The notes under the pieces were generated by a model. The model was given only the letters and a program-made list of their open reading frames with translations. It ran no database searches and was not told the DNA's origin. This document shows, one piece after another, positions 17,201-26,161 of a stretch of 64,000 nucleotides of DNA. Positions within the stretch are counted from its first letter, which is position 1; each line of letters opens with the position of its first letter. Position numbers and translations under genes: made by a program. The DNA comes from Lawsonibacter celer. Its GTDB lineage: Bacteria; Bacillota; Clostridia; Oscillospirales; Oscillospiraceae. The stretch spans positions 372,001 through 436,000 of the forward strand of contig NZ_JACOEA010000001.1 in assembly GCF_014281125.1 (NCBI RefSeq), in the 5' to 3' direction.

Positions 17201-17734
17201 ATGGTTATTTTAGGAATTGATCCGGGCTTTGCCATTGTGGGATTTGGCGTTGTGGAAATGGTCTGCGGCAGGGCGCGGCTGATTCAGTGTGGAGCGGTCA
17301 CCACCCCGGCGGGGAAGGCGCTGCCGGCCCGTCTGCTGCAGATCGCAGAGGATATGCAGCGGCTGTTTGAACTGTTTCGTCCGGACGCCATGGCGGTGGA
17401 GGAGCTGTTTTTTACCAATAATATTACCACCGGCATCGGCGTGGCTCAGGCCAGGGGCGTGCTGCTGACCGAAGCGCAGAGGGCTGGCGTTCCAATCTTT
17501 GAATATTCGCCCTCGCAGGTCAAGCTGGCGGTGACGGGCTACGGCAAGGCGGAGAAACGCCAGGTGATGGATATGACAAAGCGCCTGCTGGGCCTTCCGT
17601 CCGTCCCCAAACCGGACGATGCCGCCGACGCGGTGGCTATTGCTCTGTGCCACGCCCGTTCCTGCACCTCGCGCCTGCAGAGCCCGGATGCCGCCCGCCC
17701 CGGCAGCGGGCGGTACGCGGTGCGTAAAAAATAG
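17201..17734 (+). CDS. ruvC: Holliday junction resolvase RuvC
   Basis: A 177-residue RNase H-fold endonuclease cutting Holliday junctions. It starts with ILGIDPGFAIVGFGVVE (first catalytic Asp). It has AVEELFFTNNITTGIGVAQARG with the second acidic residue, and near the C-terminus the PKPDDAADAVAIALCH pair of aspartates. AGGAGGT lies at the usual distance before the ATG. It is the first gene of ruvCAB. Confidence 0.97.
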   Translation: MVILGIDPGFAIVGFGVVEMVCGRARLIQCGAVTTPAGKALPARLLQIAEDMQRLFELFRPDAMAVEELFFTNNITTGIGVAQARGVLLTEAQRAGVPIFEYSPSQVKLAVTGYGKAEKRQVMDMTKRLLGLPSVPKPDDAADAVAIALCHARSCTSRLQSPDAARPGSGRYAVRKK

Positions 17735-17748
17735 GAGAAAAGACGATT

Positions 17749-18351
17749 ATGTTTTACTATGTAAAGGGGCTGGTGGCCCATACGGCGCCCTTCTTGGCGG
17801 TGATTGACTGCGGGGGAGTGGGCTATGCCTGCCGCACCACCAACAATACTTTGGCATGCTTGGAAAAGGGGAAAGAGGCAAAGCTCTACACCCACCTGAA
17901 TGTCCGTGAGGATGCCATGGAGCTCTATGGCTTTGCCACGGAGAGCGAGCTGAACTGCTTTCAGATGCTGCTTTCGGTCTCCGGTGTGGGGCCGAAAGCA
18001 GCCCTGTCCATTTTGTCGGCCGCCACGCCGGAGCGGCTGGCCATGAGTATTATTACCGGAGACGAAAAGGCGCTTACCGTGGCCCAGGGGATCGGGAAAA
18101 AGATTGCCCAGCGGATCATACTGGAACTGAAAGATAAGCTGGCCAAGGGGCAGCTCTCCAGTGGCGGAGAGAGCTACGGCGGCACGGGCGTGACGGTGAT
18201 TCCGGAGAATAAATCCAGCGAGGCTGCTGCGGCCCTGGCCGTGCTGGGCTATTCCCAGAGTGAGATCGGCTTGGCCCTCAAGGGGATTGACCTGGAGAGT
18301 CTGAAACTGGAGGACATTATCAAGCAGGCGCTGAAGAAGATGGTGAAGTAA
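17749..18351 (+). CDS. ruvA: Holliday junction branch-migration protein RuvA
   Basis: A 200-residue RuvA that binds the four-way junction and loads RuvB. The OB-fold N-terminus is followed by helix-hairpin-helix motifs (VSGVGPKAALSIL and VAQGIGKKIAQRIILELKDKL). A flexible linker then leads to the C-terminal domain III (AAALAVLGYSQSEIGLAL) that contacts RuvB. It lies 14 bases after ruvC. Confidence 0.97.
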   Translation: MFYYVKGLVAHTAPFLAVIDCGGVGYACRTTNNTLACLEKGKEAKLYTHLNVREDAMELYGFATESELNCFQMLLSVSGVGPKAALSILSAATPERLAMSIITGDEKALTVAQGIGKKIAQRIILELKDKLAKGQLSSGGESYGGTGVTVIPENKSSEAAAALAVLGYSQSEIGLALKGIDLESLKLEDIIKQALKKMVK

Positions 18352-18390
18352 AACGGCCCAGCGGATGGAGCAGAATGGGGAAGTGAAACT

Positions 18391-19449
18391 TTGAGCATTG
18401 ATTTTTCTGCAAACGGCGGGTTTGAGACAGAGGAGCCACTGGTGACCACTTCGCTCACGGGAAGTGACGAGAATGAGGGCTCTCTGCGCCCAAAGACGCT
18501 CAGTGAATATATCGGCCAAAAGAAAGCCAAGGGAAACCTGGAGGTCTTTATCCAGGCGGCGAAAATGCGTAGTGAGCCCCTGGACCATGTGCTGCTCCAC
18601 GGCCCCCCCGGCCTGGGCAAGACCACCCTGTCCGGCATCATCGCCAATGAGATGGGGGTCAATATCCGCATCACCTCCGGTCCCGCGATCGAGAAACCGG
18701 GAGATCTGGCGGCGCTGCTGACCAATCTGAATGAGAACGATATCCTCTTTGTGGATGAGATTCACCGCCTCAACCGCTCGGTGGAGGAGATCCTCTACCC
18801 GGCCATGGAGGACTTTGCCATTGACATTATCATCGGGAAGGGTCCGTCTGCCAATTCGATTCGGCTGGATCTGCCCCGGTTTACACTGATTGGGGCCACC
18901 ACCCGGGCAGGGCAGCTGTCCGCGCCGTTGCGGGACCGGTTCGGCGTCACTCTGCGTCTGGAGTTGTACACTCCGGAGGAGCTGGCGCTGATCGTCACCC
19001 GCTCGGCGGGGATCCTGGAGGTGCCAATTGAGGCGGAGGGGGCCATGGAAATCGCGCGCCGCTCCCGCGGCACCCCTCGTATTGCCAACCGGATGCTCCG
19101 CCGTGTGCGGGACTTTGCCCAGGTGAAGGCTGGCGGCGTGATTACCCGTGACGTGGCCGATCAGGCGCTCACCGCCCTGGAGGTGGACCATCTGGGGCTG
19201 GACGCGGTCGACCGGAGAATGCTGCGCTCTATTATTGACCACTATTCCGGCGGTCCCGTTGGTCTGGAGACCTTGGCCGCCACGATTAATGAAGAGGCGG
19301 TTACCCTGGAGGATGTGTATGAGCCCTATCTCATGCAGATGGGATTTTTAACCCGTACACCCAGGGGCAGATGTGTGACTCGCCTGGCCTATGAGCATCT
19401 GGGTCTGCCGGTCCCCGGCGGAGCCAGCATGGAGCAGCTGTCTCTTTGA
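18391..19449 (+). CDS. ruvB: Holliday junction branch-migration helicase RuvB
   Basis: A 352-residue AAA+ motor that drives branch migration together with RuvA. Visible are Walker [11 protein letters not shown], the sensor region [18 protein letters not shown], and the winged-helix C-terminus ending in [16 protein letters not shown]. The start is a TTG at 18391. It follows ruvA with a 39-base gap. Confidence 0.97.
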   Translation: MSIDFSANGGFETEEPLVTTSLTGSDENEGSLRPKTLSEYIGQKKAKGNLEVFIQAAKMRSEPLDHVLLHGPPGLGKTTLSGIIANEMGVNIRITSGPAIEKPGDLAALLTNLNENDILFVDEIHRLNRSVEEILYPAMEDFAIDIIIGKGPSANSIRLDLPRFTLIGATTRAGQLSAPLRDRFGVTLRLELYTPEELALIVTRSAGILEVPIEAEGAMEIARRSRGTPRIANRMLRRVRDFAQVKAGGVITRDVADQALTALEVDHLGLDAVDRRMLRSIIDHYSGGPVGLETLAATINEEAVTLEDVYEPYLMQMGFLTRTPRGRCVTRLAYEHLGLPVPGGASMEQLSL

Positions 19450-19581
19450 GCGTCAATAGGGAGGCCGGGGGCGGAGCGTGATTGCCTGACCGGGCGATTT
19501 TTAAATGCTCCGGAGCAAATGCTTTAAGCGCTCTTTCAGAAAACAGACGAGTACATTGAGTGACAGAAAGGATTTATTTTT

Positions 19582-20934
19582 ATGGGCAAATTATTTGGAA
19601 CCGACGGCATCCGCGGCGTAGTCAACGACGGCTTGGACGCCCAGCTGGCCTTTCAGGTGGGTATGGCGGCGGCCTATGTTATGACGAAAGAAAAGGGCGG
19701 CGCGCAGCCGCATTTTACCATCGGCAAGGATACCCGGATTTCTTCCGATTTGCTGGAGGGGGCGCTCATTGCGGGCCTGTGCTCCGCCGGCGCTGATGTG
19801 CTCCATCTGGGCGTGATGCCGACGCCCGCCGTAGCCTGGCTGACCGTGGATGCCAAGGCAGACGCCGGCATTGTGATCTCCGCCTCCCACAATCCGTTTG
19901 AGCACAATGGCATTAAAATCTTTGACCGCCGCGGCTTCAAACTGCCCGATGAGCTGGAGGGGGAGATTGAGAAAGTCATCCTCGAGCATATCCCGGTCCC
20001 TCTGAAGACCCATGGAGATCTGGGGCGGGTCATCTACGCGGCTCAGAAGGAACCCCAGGACTACATTGATCACCTGGTTTCTACTATCCATACCGATCTG
20101 GCGGGGCTGCATATTCTGGTGGACTGCGCCAATGGGGCGGCTTCCGCGACGGCCGCGCGGCTGTTTGACTCCTTCCCGGATCTGCATACGGATGTCATCT
20201 ATGCCGACCCGGACGGCGTGAATATCAACAACGGGTGCGGCTCCACCCATCTGGACCGGCTGAAAGCCATGGTAAAGGCAGGGGACTATGATCTGGGGAT
20301 CGCATTTGACGGAGATGCCGACCGCTGTCTGATGGTGGATGAAAACGGAGAGGAAATTGACGGCGACCAGGTGATTGCCGCCTGCGGACTGGCGCTGAAG
20401 CAGGCCGGGGAGTTGGACGGAAACGCCATTGTGGCCACGGTCATGAGCAATATGGGACTGCATGTGTTCTGTAAGGAGCACGGCATCCAGCTTTTCTGCA
20501 CCAGCGTGGGCGACCGCAATGTGCTGGAAAAGATGGAGGAGTGCGGCTATCTGGTGGGCGGAGAGCAGTCCGGACACACCATTTTCCGCAGATATGCCAC
20601 CACGGGAGACGGACAGCTGACAGCCCTGCAGTTTCTCGCCCTGATGCACACTTCCGGGAAAAAGGCCTCTGAGCTGGTGTCCGGCTGCAAGCGTTATCCG
20701 CAGGTGCTGATCAATGTGCCGGTGGCGGATAAGGCCAAGAAGGAGGCTCTGATGTCCGCGCAGTCCCTGTGGGATGCAGTGGCAGAGCAGGAGGCCACCC
20801 TGGCGGACACCGGCCGGATTTTGGTGCGTCCCTCCGGCACAGAGGCCCTGATCCGCGTCATGGTGGAGGCTCAGACCGAGGAGAATGCACGAAAAATTGC
20901 AGAGAAATTGGCAAATATCATAAAAAACGGTTGA
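19582..20934 (+). CDS. glmM: Phosphoglucosamine mutase
   Basis: A 450-residue GlmM, interconverting glucosamine-6- and -1-phosphate for UDP-GlcNAc and cell-wall synthesis. It starts with LFGTDGIRGVVND. It has the phosphoserine loop VISASHNPFEHNGIK (serine near residue 101), the metal-binding DGDADRC loop, a GGEQSGH sugar loop, and the phosphate loop RPSGTEALIRVM near the end. It is monocistronic or loosely linked to ruvB (132-base gap with no clear terminator). Confidence 0.97.
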   Translation: MGKLFGTDGIRGVVNDGLDAQLAFQVGMAAAYVMTKEKGGAQPHFTIGKDTRISSDLLEGALIAGLCSAGADVLHLGVMPTPAVAWLTVDAKADAGIVISASHNPFEHNGIKIFDRRGFKLPDELEGEIEKVILEHIPVPLKTHGDLGRVIYAAQKEPQDYIDHLVSTIHTDLAGLHILVDCANGAASATAARLFDSFPDLHTDVIYADPDGVNINNGCGSTHLDRLKAMVKAGDYDLGIAFDGDADRCLMVDENGEEIDGDQVIAACGLALKQAGELDGNAIVATVMSNMGLHVFCKEHGIQLFCTSVGDRNVLEKMEECGYLVGGEQSGHTIFRRYATTGDGQLTALQFLALMHTSGKKASELVSGCKRYPQVLINVPVADKAKKEALMSAQSLWDAVAEQEATLADTGRILVRPSGTEALIRVMVEAQTEENARKIAEKLANIIKNG

Positions 20935-20961
20935 GCGGCGGGAAACATTTTGCTGAAATGC

Positions 20962-20991
20962 TTGACAACAGCACAAAATTCTGCGTATAAT
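20962..20991 (+). promoter_or_regulatory. Sigma-A promoter of the sigma-H-type gene
   Basis: Consensus TTGACA (20962-20967) and TATAAT (20986-20991) with an 18-base spacer. Transcription would begin only about ten bases before the start codon, with AAGGAG at the very 5' end. Confidence 0.8.
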
Positions 20992-21008
20992 ATGCAAGGA
21001 GTTTAGGC

Positions 21009-21644
21009 ATGAGACCAAACGTTGTTCAATCAACCCAACTGAGCGACGAGACACTGTGTGCCCTGGCCGCATCCGGGGATCGCTTTGCGGAGGAAGCGCT
21101 GGCGGTACGCTATAACCGCTTGGTCCGCATCTGTGCCCGGCCCTATTTTTTGGCCGGGGGTGACAGTGAAGACTTGATCCAGGAAGGTATGATGGGGCTT
21201 TTGGCCGCGATCCGGGAGTATAACTCGGAGAAGGCGGTTCATTTTCGCACCTATGCAGAGGTCTGTATCAAAAATCGCTTACTCTCCGCCGTCAAAGCAG
21301 CAGCAAGAGATAAGCACACACCGCTGAACACCTATATCTCTTTCGAAACCCCTCTTTTTAGCGGGAATGACAACCATTATGCGTTCAGAAGCGGCCAAGG
21401 GCGCCTGGAAAATCCGGAGGATATGATTATCAGCCGGGAAGAGTTTCGGGAACGCATGGACGTACTGAAAGGCCAATTGTCCGGTTTCGAAGCAAAGATC
21501 CTTGGGTTGTATCTAAACGGTCTGTCCTACTCAGAGATTGCAGCCGAGGTCGAAAAGTCCCCGAAATCGGTGGACAATGCTGTCCAGCGCATCCGGCGCA
21601 AATTGGCGCAGCAACTTTTATCTGGCGATATCAGCGAAAGCTGA
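21009..21644 (+). CDS. sigH: RNA polymerase sigma factor, sigma-H (Spo0H) type
   Basis: A 211-residue group 3/4-like sigma factor. Region 2 has the core-binding DSEDLIQEGMMGLLAAIREYN followed by FRTYAEVCIKNRLLSAVKAAARDKH. Region 4 has a helix-turn-helix in LNGLSYSEIAAEVEKSPKSVDNAVQRIRRKL. Size and motifs match sigma-H, which starts the sporulation programme in Bacilli and Clostridia. The genomic neighbours differ from the Bacillus sigH locus, so the orthology claim is strong but not certain. The gene has its own sigma-A promoter. Confidence 0.78.
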   Translation: MRPNVVQSTQLSDETLCALAASGDRFAEEALAVRYNRLVRICARPYFLAGGDSEDLIQEGMMGLLAAIREYNSEKAVHFRTYAEVCIKNRLLSAVKAAARDKHTPLNTYISFETPLFSGNDNHYAFRSGQGRLENPEDMIISREEFRERMDVLKGQLSGFEAKILGLYLNGLSYSEIAAEVEKSPKSVDNAVQRIRRKLAQQLLSGDISES

Positions 21645-21719
21645 ACGCAATATTACAATGACCCAGCATTATTCGGTTTCATTCCGGACCTGGGCAACGA
21701 GCAAAGAGAGGGTATTATC

Positions 21720-21998
21720 ATGTACGAAGACAAGACTCTGGTATGTAAGGAATGTGGCCAGGAATTCGTGTTCACCGCCGGTGAGCAGGAGTTCTACGCC
21801 GAGCGCGGCTTCCAGAACGAGCCCCAGCGCTGCAAGGCCTGCCGTGACGCCCGCAAGGCTGCTTCCCGCGGCCCCCGTGAGTACTTCACTGCTACCTGTG
21901 CTGCCTGCGGCGGTGAGGCCAAGGTTCCTTTTGAGCCCAAGTCCGATCGTCCTGTTTACTGCAGCGAGTGCTTCGCCAAGATGCGCGAGCAGGGCTAA
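21720..21998 (+). CDS. Small zinc-ribbon protein with four CxxC pairs
   Basis: A 92-residue cytoplasmic protein whose cysteines form four CxxC pairs at residues 9/12, 38/41, 60/63 and 81/84, enough to bind two zinc ions. The middle part reads FYAERGFQNEPQRCKACRDARKA, as in the widespread clostridial probable zinc-ribbon family. The function is unknown. Codon choice (GGC, CGC, AAG, GAG and several GCT codons) and AGAGAGGG before the ATG look like those of a well-expressed gene. A terminator follows directly. Confidence 0.82.
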   Translation: MYEDKTLVCKECGQEFVFTAGEQEFYAERGFQNEPQRCKACRDARKAASRGPREYFTATCAACGGEAKVPFEPKSDRPVYCSECFAKMREQG

Positions 21999-22010
21999 CT
22001 GGCCTGAAAA

Positions 22011-22040
22011 AGAGACGTCCGTGAGGGCGTCTCTTTTTTC
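22011..22040 (+). terminator. Terminator after the zinc-ribbon gene
   Basis: AGAGACG and CGTCTCT arms around a ten-base loop, followed by a T-run. Confidence 0.85.
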
Positions 22041-22053
22041 TCATAATATCCTA

Positions 22054-22082
22054 TTGAAAAACCATGAAAAATCGGATATACT
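22054..22082 (+). promoter_or_regulatory. Sigma-A promoter of the DUF1858 gene
   Basis: TTGAAA (22054-22059), 17-base spacer, TATACT (22077-22082). Confidence 0.8.
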
Positions 22083-22120
22083 ATCTGCATAATCCAAATC
22101 AATCAATGGAGGTACAAACC

Positions 22121-22327
22121 ATGGCACAGATCACAAAAGATACGATTATCGGCGATATCCTGGATATTGCGCCGGAGACTGCTCCCATTTTCCTGTCCAT
22201 CGGCATGCACTGCCTGGGCTGCCCATCTTCCCGCGGCGAGACTGTGGAGCAGGCCTGCATGGTCCACGGCGTGGATGTGGAAGAGCTGCTGGCAAAGATC
22301 AACGCCAGCGTCGGCGCTGCGAAGTAA
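22121..22327 (+). CDS. DUF1858 protein (hybrid-cluster-protein-associated disulfide domain)
   Basis: A 68-residue protein of the DUF1858/TIGR03980 family, with the motif HCLGCPSS (C31, C34) and a third cysteine near residue 45. The family is associated with hybrid cluster proteins and sulfur/redox enzymes, but no such enzyme gene is nearby. GGAGG at 22108-22112 precedes the ATG by eight bases. It stands alone between its own promoter and terminator. Confidence 0.85.
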   Translation: MAQITKDTIIGDILDIAPETAPIFLSIGMHCLGCPSSRGETVEQACMVHGVDVEELLAKINASVGAAK

Positions 22328-22340
22328 GGGTCATCTGAAA

Positions 22341-22367
22341 AGGGAGCGGCTCCGGCCGCTCCTTTTT
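22341..22367 (+). terminator. Terminator after the DUF1858 gene
   Basis: GGAGCGGC pairs with GCCGCTCC around TCCG, followed by five T. Confidence 0.88.
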
Positions 22368-22402
22368 GTTTCTTTAAACGCTTGGGAGAAGAGGTGATGA
22401 CC

Positions 22403-23116
22403 ATGCGCCCCATTGAACTCTCACCCCGCCTGCGCGCGGTTGCAGAGTTGGTGCCCCATGGGACCCGTTTTGCTGATGTAGGGACTGACCACGCATATTT
22501 AGCCGTGTGGCTGCTTCAGCGGGGAGTTGTCCGCCATGCCCTAGTTTCCGACCTGCGCCAAGGCCCTCTGGAGCGGGCGCGGGCCACGGCGGAGCATTAC
22601 GGCCTGATGGATCGCATGACCTTTCGGCTGTGTGACGGGCTGAGGCAGATTTCGCCGGAGGAGGCGGACACCATTGCCATAGCGGGTATGGGGGGAGAGA
22701 CCATTCTCTCCATCCTGGCTGCGGCGCCCTGGACCAAAGAGTCGGGATGCCGGTTGCTGCTCCAGCCCATGAGCGGACAGCCAGAGCTGAGGCTCTGGCT
22801 GCAGGAAAACGGCTATGTGATCGAGCAGGAACAGCTCTGTCCGGAAGGGCGCACCCTGTATACTGTATTTTCCGTCTGCCCGGGAGAGATGGCGCCCCTG
22901 ACTCCGGCGGAGCAGTGGGCCGGGCGGCAGCGGCGGGAGGACCGCGCCCCCATGAGGGCTACTTATTTGGAACAGCTGCAGCGCCGGGCATGCAGGGCCA
23001 TAGAGGGGCTGCAGAGCTCCAAAAGAACATCGGACGCACCACGTTTGGCCGAACTGGAGCGTGTGCTGGCCGGTCTGAATCAAATGGCAGAGGAGTGGAA
23101 GCAATGGCAACGGTAA
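22403..23116 (+). CDS. trmK: tRNA (adenine-22-N1)-methyltransferase
   Basis: A 237-residue class I SAM methyltransferase of the TrmK (DUF633) family, which makes m1A22 in some tRNAs. The N-terminal FADVGTDHAYLAVWLL is the SAM-binding loop. IAGMGGETI is the family signature, and a coiled C-terminal region ends the protein. The ATG at 22403 lies eight bases after AGAGG. It overlaps the next gene by 13 bases; the same pair (yqfN-yqfO) is conserved in Bacillus. Confidence 0.9.
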   Translation: MRPIELSPRLRAVAELVPHGTRFADVGTDHAYLAVWLLQRGVVRHALVSDLRQGPLERARATAEHYGLMDRMTFRLCDGLRQISPEEADTIAIAGMGGETILSILAAAPWTKESGCRLLLQPMSGQPELRLWLQENGYVIEQEQLCPEGRTLYTVFSVCPGEMAPLTPAEQWAGRQRREDRAPMRATYLEQLQRRACRAIEGLQSSKRTSDAPRLAELERVLAGLNQMAEEWKQWQR

Positions 23117-23901
23117 GAGAGATTTATCAGTATCTGGATGAGATGGCCCCGTTCTCCATTCAGATGGATTTTGACAACGCGGGATTCCTGGTGGGCCGCG
23201 GGAACCGTGCGGTCAGCAAGATACTGGTCTCCCTGGACATCACAGAGGAGGTCGTGGAGGAGGCCTGTGAGCTGGGCGCGGAGCTGATTGTCGCGCACCA
23301 TCCGGTCATTTTTCACCCTGCCCGCTCCATGACAGACGGAGATCCGGTCGGACGGATTCTCCTCTCCCTGGTGGAGAACCGGATTGCGGCCATTTGCGCG
23401 CACACCAATCTGGATGCAGTGTGCGGCGGTGTGAACGATGCCCTGGCGGCGCGCCTTGGGCTGGAACAGGTCGAACAGCTCCAGCCGGAGGGCTTGGATG
23501 CGTCCGGGCGTCCCTATGGCATCGGAAGAGTGGGCAATGCCGCCGGAGTTCCGAAATATACGCCGGCCTTTGCCGCCTTTGTGAAGGAGGCTTTGGGCGC
23601 CAATGGCGTACGGTATGTGGACGCCCGACGGCCAGTACGCCGGGTGGCAGTGGGCGGAGGCGCCTGCGCGGATCTCATGGACCAGGCGCTGGCGATGGGG
23701 TGTGACACATTTGTTACTTCCGATGTGAAGTACAACGGATTTCTGGACGCAAAGGCGCTCGGGCTCAACCTCATTGACGCCGGGCACTACCCGACTGAGA
23801 ACGTGGTGTGTCCCATTTTGGCGAAATGGCTGGAAAATGGCTTCCCAAAGACGGAAATCTGCCTCACAAATCGTCATAAAGAGGCGTTTTCCTACGGTTA
23901 A
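23104..23901 (+). CDS. Nif3-like dinuclear metal centre protein
   Basis: A 265-residue DUF34/NIF3 protein (Bacillus YqfO relative). Conserved metal-ligand segments are ELIVAHHPVIF, ICAHTNLDAVCGGVNDALA and LNLIDAGHYPTE. Homologues are sometimes named GTP cyclohydrolase I type 2, but the reaction is not firmly established. The ATG lies inside the end of trmK, so the two are translationally coupled. This protein lacks the large central insertion of YqfO. Confidence 0.9.
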   Translation: MATVREIYQYLDEMAPFSIQMDFDNAGFLVGRGNRAVSKILVSLDITEEVVEEACELGAELIVAHHPVIFHPARSMTDGDPVGRILLSLVENRIAAICAHTNLDAVCGGVNDALAARLGLEQVEQLQPEGLDASGRPYGIGRVGNAAGVPKYTPAFAAFVKEALGANGVRYVDARRPVRRVAVGGGACADLMDQALAMGCDTFVTSDVKYNGFLDAKALGLNLIDAGHYPTENVVCPILAKWLENGFPKTEICLTNRHKEAFSYG

Positions 23902-23906
23902 AGGGG

Positions 23907-23935
23907 TTGCCAAGATATCGGGAACGTGATAAACT
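23907..23935 (+). promoter_or_regulatory. Sigma-A promoter of yebC
   Basis: TTGCCA (23907-23912), 17-base spacer, TAAACT (23930-23935). Confidence 0.7.
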
Positions 23936-23968
23936 ATCTTAGCTAATTTTCGAGAAGGGAACGATAGT

Positions 23969-24697
23969 ATGTCTGGACACTCCAAATGGCACAATATCCA
24001 AAAAACGAAGGGTGCGGCAGATGCCAAGCGCTCTCAGATATTTACGAAAATTGCCCGTGAAATGATCGTGGCGGTAAAGCAGGGGGGCAGCGGCGACCCC
24101 AATAACAACTCCCGTCTGGCCACGGTCATCGCCAAGGCTAAGGCTGCAAATATGCCCAATGACAACATTAAGCGCACCATTGACAAGGCCCTGGGGTCCG
24201 GCAATGCGGACAGCTATGAGAATGTGGTCTATGAGGGCTACGGTCCCTCCGGCGTGGCCGTCATCGTGGACGCCCTGACGGACAACCGTAACCGTACCGC
24301 TCCCGAGGTGCGCCACCTTCTGGACAAATACGGCAAGGGCCTGGGGGCCACGGGCTGCGTGTCCTGGTCCTTTGACCGGAAGGGCGTTATTGTCATCGAG
24401 AGCGAGGATCTGGACGAGGACACCGTCATGATGGATGCTCTGGACGCGGGCGCCGACGATATGCAGGCGGAGGACGAGGCGTTTGAGATCTACACCAGTC
24501 CGGAGGCATTCGGCTCCGTTTTGGAGGCTCTGGAGGCAAAGGGATACGCCTTTGTCCAGGCTGCTGTGGAGATGGTTCCCCAGAACTACGTAAAGCTGGA
24601 GAACGAAGACGACATTAGAAACATGGAGAAGCTTATTGACCTGCTGGAAGAAAATGACGACGTTCAGAACGTCTGGCACAACTGGGAGCAGGGCTGA
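23969..24697 (+). CDS. yebC: YebC/PmpR family protein
   Basis: A 242-residue TACO1/YebC-family protein. It begins with SGHSKWHNIQKTKGAADAKRSQIFTKIAREM and contains the DNNRTAPEVRHLLDKYGG-like segment. Members are described as transcriptional regulators and, more recently, as factors that help ribosomes through proline-rich stretches. Which role applies here cannot be decided from sequence. Confidence 0.93.
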   Translation: MSGHSKWHNIQKTKGAADAKRSQIFTKIAREMIVAVKQGGSGDPNNNSRLATVIAKAKAANMPNDNIKRTIDKALGSGNADSYENVVYEGYGPSGVAVIVDALTDNRNRTAPEVRHLLDKYGKGLGATGCVSWSFDRKGVIVIESEDLDEDTVMMDALDAGADDMQAEDEAFEIYTSPEAFGSVLEALEAKGYAFVQAAVEMVPQNYVKLENEDDIRNMEKLIDLLEENDDVQNVWHNWEQG

Positions 24698-24714
24698 GCG
24701 GCTACTGAGTGATA

Positions 24715-24760
24715 AAAAAGAGAAGCACTTGGAGTTAAATCCAGGGGGCTTCTCTTTTTT
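24715..24760 (+). terminator. Terminator after yebC
   Basis: AGAGAAGC...TTGGA pairs with TCCAG...GCTTCTCT, followed by a T-run. Confidence 0.85.
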
Positions 24761-24797
24761 GTTTTTCAAGATGCTGTCAAAACCGGACGTGTTCCGT

Positions 24798-24826
24798 TTG
24801 ACAAGCGGGACAGAATCGTTTAAAAT
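24798..24826 (+). promoter_or_regulatory. Sigma-A promoter of rnpB
   Basis: Consensus TTGACA (24798-24803), 17-base spacer, TAAAAT (24821-24826). The RNA would start about 24833. Confidence 0.88.
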
Positions 24827-24832
24827 AGCCTA

Positions 24833-25247
24833 CGCAAGTAAGCTGGACAGCCACGCGTGGGGGGCGAAAGGCCCGCACGTGAGGAAAGTCCGGGCTCCGC
24901 AGGGCAAGGATAACGGGTAACACCCGCCGGGGGCGACCCTAGGAAAAGTGCAACAGAGATAAACCGCTTGCCGGAGTTTGTTCGGTGAGTAAGGGTGGAA
25001 AGGCGGAGGTAAGAGCCCGCCCGACGGCGTGCCAAGCGACCGTCGCTGTAAACTCTATCCGGAGCAACGCCGTGGATAAGGGAGAGTTGGAATCTCTGAT
25101 TCCGGGTATCTCCCTTATGCAGGAGCAATCCTGCAGGGACATAAGGTCGGCCCGACCGTCCCGGGGAGGCGGCTGGAGCGCACCGGCAACGGTGCGCCTA
25201 GATAGATGGCTGTCTTAAAAGACAGAACCCGGCTTACAGGCTTGCTT
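24833..25247 (+). ncRNA. rnpB: RNase P RNA
   Basis: The catalytic RNA that trims tRNA 5' ends. Conserved core pieces appear in order: GAGGAAAGTCCGGGCTCC (near 24881), AGGGTGGAAAGGCGGAGGTAAGAGCCC (near 24990), and the 3' core ACAGAACCCGGCTTA (near 25222). GTAAGC near 24838 pairs with GCTTAC near 25232 to form P1. The ends are estimated from the promoter and P1. This explains the apparent 600-base gap between protein genes. Confidence 0.96.
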
Positions 25248-25253
25248 GTATCC

Positions 25254-25291
25254 AAAAGCCGCCAAAGGATGAAAGCCTTTGGCGGCTTTGT
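25254..25291 (+). terminator. Terminator after rnpB
   Basis: AAAGCCGCCAAAGG pairs with CCTTTGGCGGCTTT around a short loop. The crotonase Shine-Dalgarno sequence (AGGAGG, about 25297) follows directly. Confidence 0.88.
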
Positions 25292-25309
25292 GTTTAGGAG
25301 GAATGAGAA

Positions 25310-26086
25310 ATGTATGATACCCTGATTTATGAGGTGACGGACGGGATTGCGTCCATTACCCTGAACCGCCCCGAGGCAGGAAATGGATTCAGCCTCCAGG
25401 CGTTTCGCGAGACAGCGGAAGCGTTGGGACGGTGTGACACGGATGAACAGGTGCGTGTCGTCCTTTTGACCGGGAAAGGAAGGCACTTTTCCGTGGGCGG
25501 AGACATCGGCGCCATGCAGCACACGGAGGGATATATTTCTTATGAGAGTGCCAGGCTAACCAGCAAAATGAGCGGCGCGGCCAAAAGGTGCTCCAAGCCG
25601 GTGATCGCAATGGTAAACGGCGCGGCGGCCGGTGCGGGATGCGGCCTGGCGCTGGCCTGTGATTTCAGAATTGTGACGGAGAAAAGTTCCTTTGTGACCG
25701 CATTTATTGATGTGGGACTGACAGGGGACACCGCAACCCTTTATCATTTGGCTCACGCAGTGGGGCTGGTAAAGGCCCAGGAGCTGATGATGCTCAATAC
25801 GCCTATAAAGGGCGAAGAGGCCTATCGTTTGGGGCTGGCAACCATGCTTGTGCCCGAAGGGCATCTGCAGAAGGCCGCACAGGAGCTTGCGGCAAAATTG
25901 AGGGAGAAGTCTCCTGCCGCGCTTGCCCTTCAGAAAGAGCTGATTTGGAACCAGTTTTACTGCGGCTATGACGCCTACTGTGAGCTTGAGGCCAAGCTCT
26001 TTGATCGGGCGGGACATACTGCGGATCATCGGGAAGCGGTTGCAGCATTTCTGCAGAAACGGAAGCCTGTTTTTTCCGCCAAATAA
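25310..26086 (+). CDS. Enoyl-CoA hydratase/isomerase (crotonase) family protein
   Basis: A 258-residue crotonase-fold enzyme acting on acyl-CoA thioesters. Oxyanion-hole segments are GRHFSVGGDIGAM and MVNGAAAGAGCGLALACDFRI. The usual catalytic-glutamate segment reads SSFVTAFIDVGLTGDTATLYHL: it has aspartates (IDVG, TGD) where enoyl-CoA hydratases have glutamates. An isomerase such as the PaaG type is thus as likely as a hydratase. It is monocistronic and no acyl-CoA pathway genes are nearby, so the substrate is unknown. Confidence 0.85.
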   Translation: MYDTLIYEVTDGIASITLNRPEAGNGFSLQAFRETAEALGRCDTDEQVRVVLLTGKGRHFSVGGDIGAMQHTEGYISYESARLTSKMSGAAKRCSKPVIAMVNGAAAGAGCGLALACDFRIVTEKSSFVTAFIDVGLTGDTATLYHLAHAVGLVKAQELMMLNTPIKGEEAYRLGLATMLVPEGHLQKAAQELAAKLREKSPAALALQKELIWNQFYCGYDAYCELEAKLFDRAGHTADHREAVAAFLQKRKPVFSAK

Positions 26087-26096
26087 ATATCCCCCG

Positions 26097-26125
26097 GCAT
26101 ATTAGGCGCCTCGTACACATATAAC
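26097..26125 (+). promoter_or_regulatory. Sigma-E-like sporulation promoter
   Basis: GCATATT (26097-26103) matches the sigma-E -35 pattern KMATATT exactly. After 14 bases, CATATAAC (26118-26125) matches six of eight positions of CATACAMT. It lies directly upstream of the SpoIVFA/SpoIVFB-like pair, which in Bacillus is sigma-E controlled. Recognised by eye against the Bacillus consensus. Confidence 0.6.
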
Positions 26126-26161
26126 TGTCTTGAGATGTGTTACAGAAGGGAAGGCGCCGGT

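Noticed and set aside
17539..21072. Two long minus-strand reading frames (567 and 493 codons) opposite ruvAB and glmM.
   Set aside because: They lie entirely opposite well-conserved genes, have no recognisable domains, are rich in His/Arg/Gly/Gln as expected of antisense frames of GC-rich genes, and have no ribosome sites.
24698..25309. Apparent protein-coding frames between yebC and the crotonase gene.
   Set aside because: The region is the RNase P RNA with its promoter and terminator; the frames overlap its conserved core.
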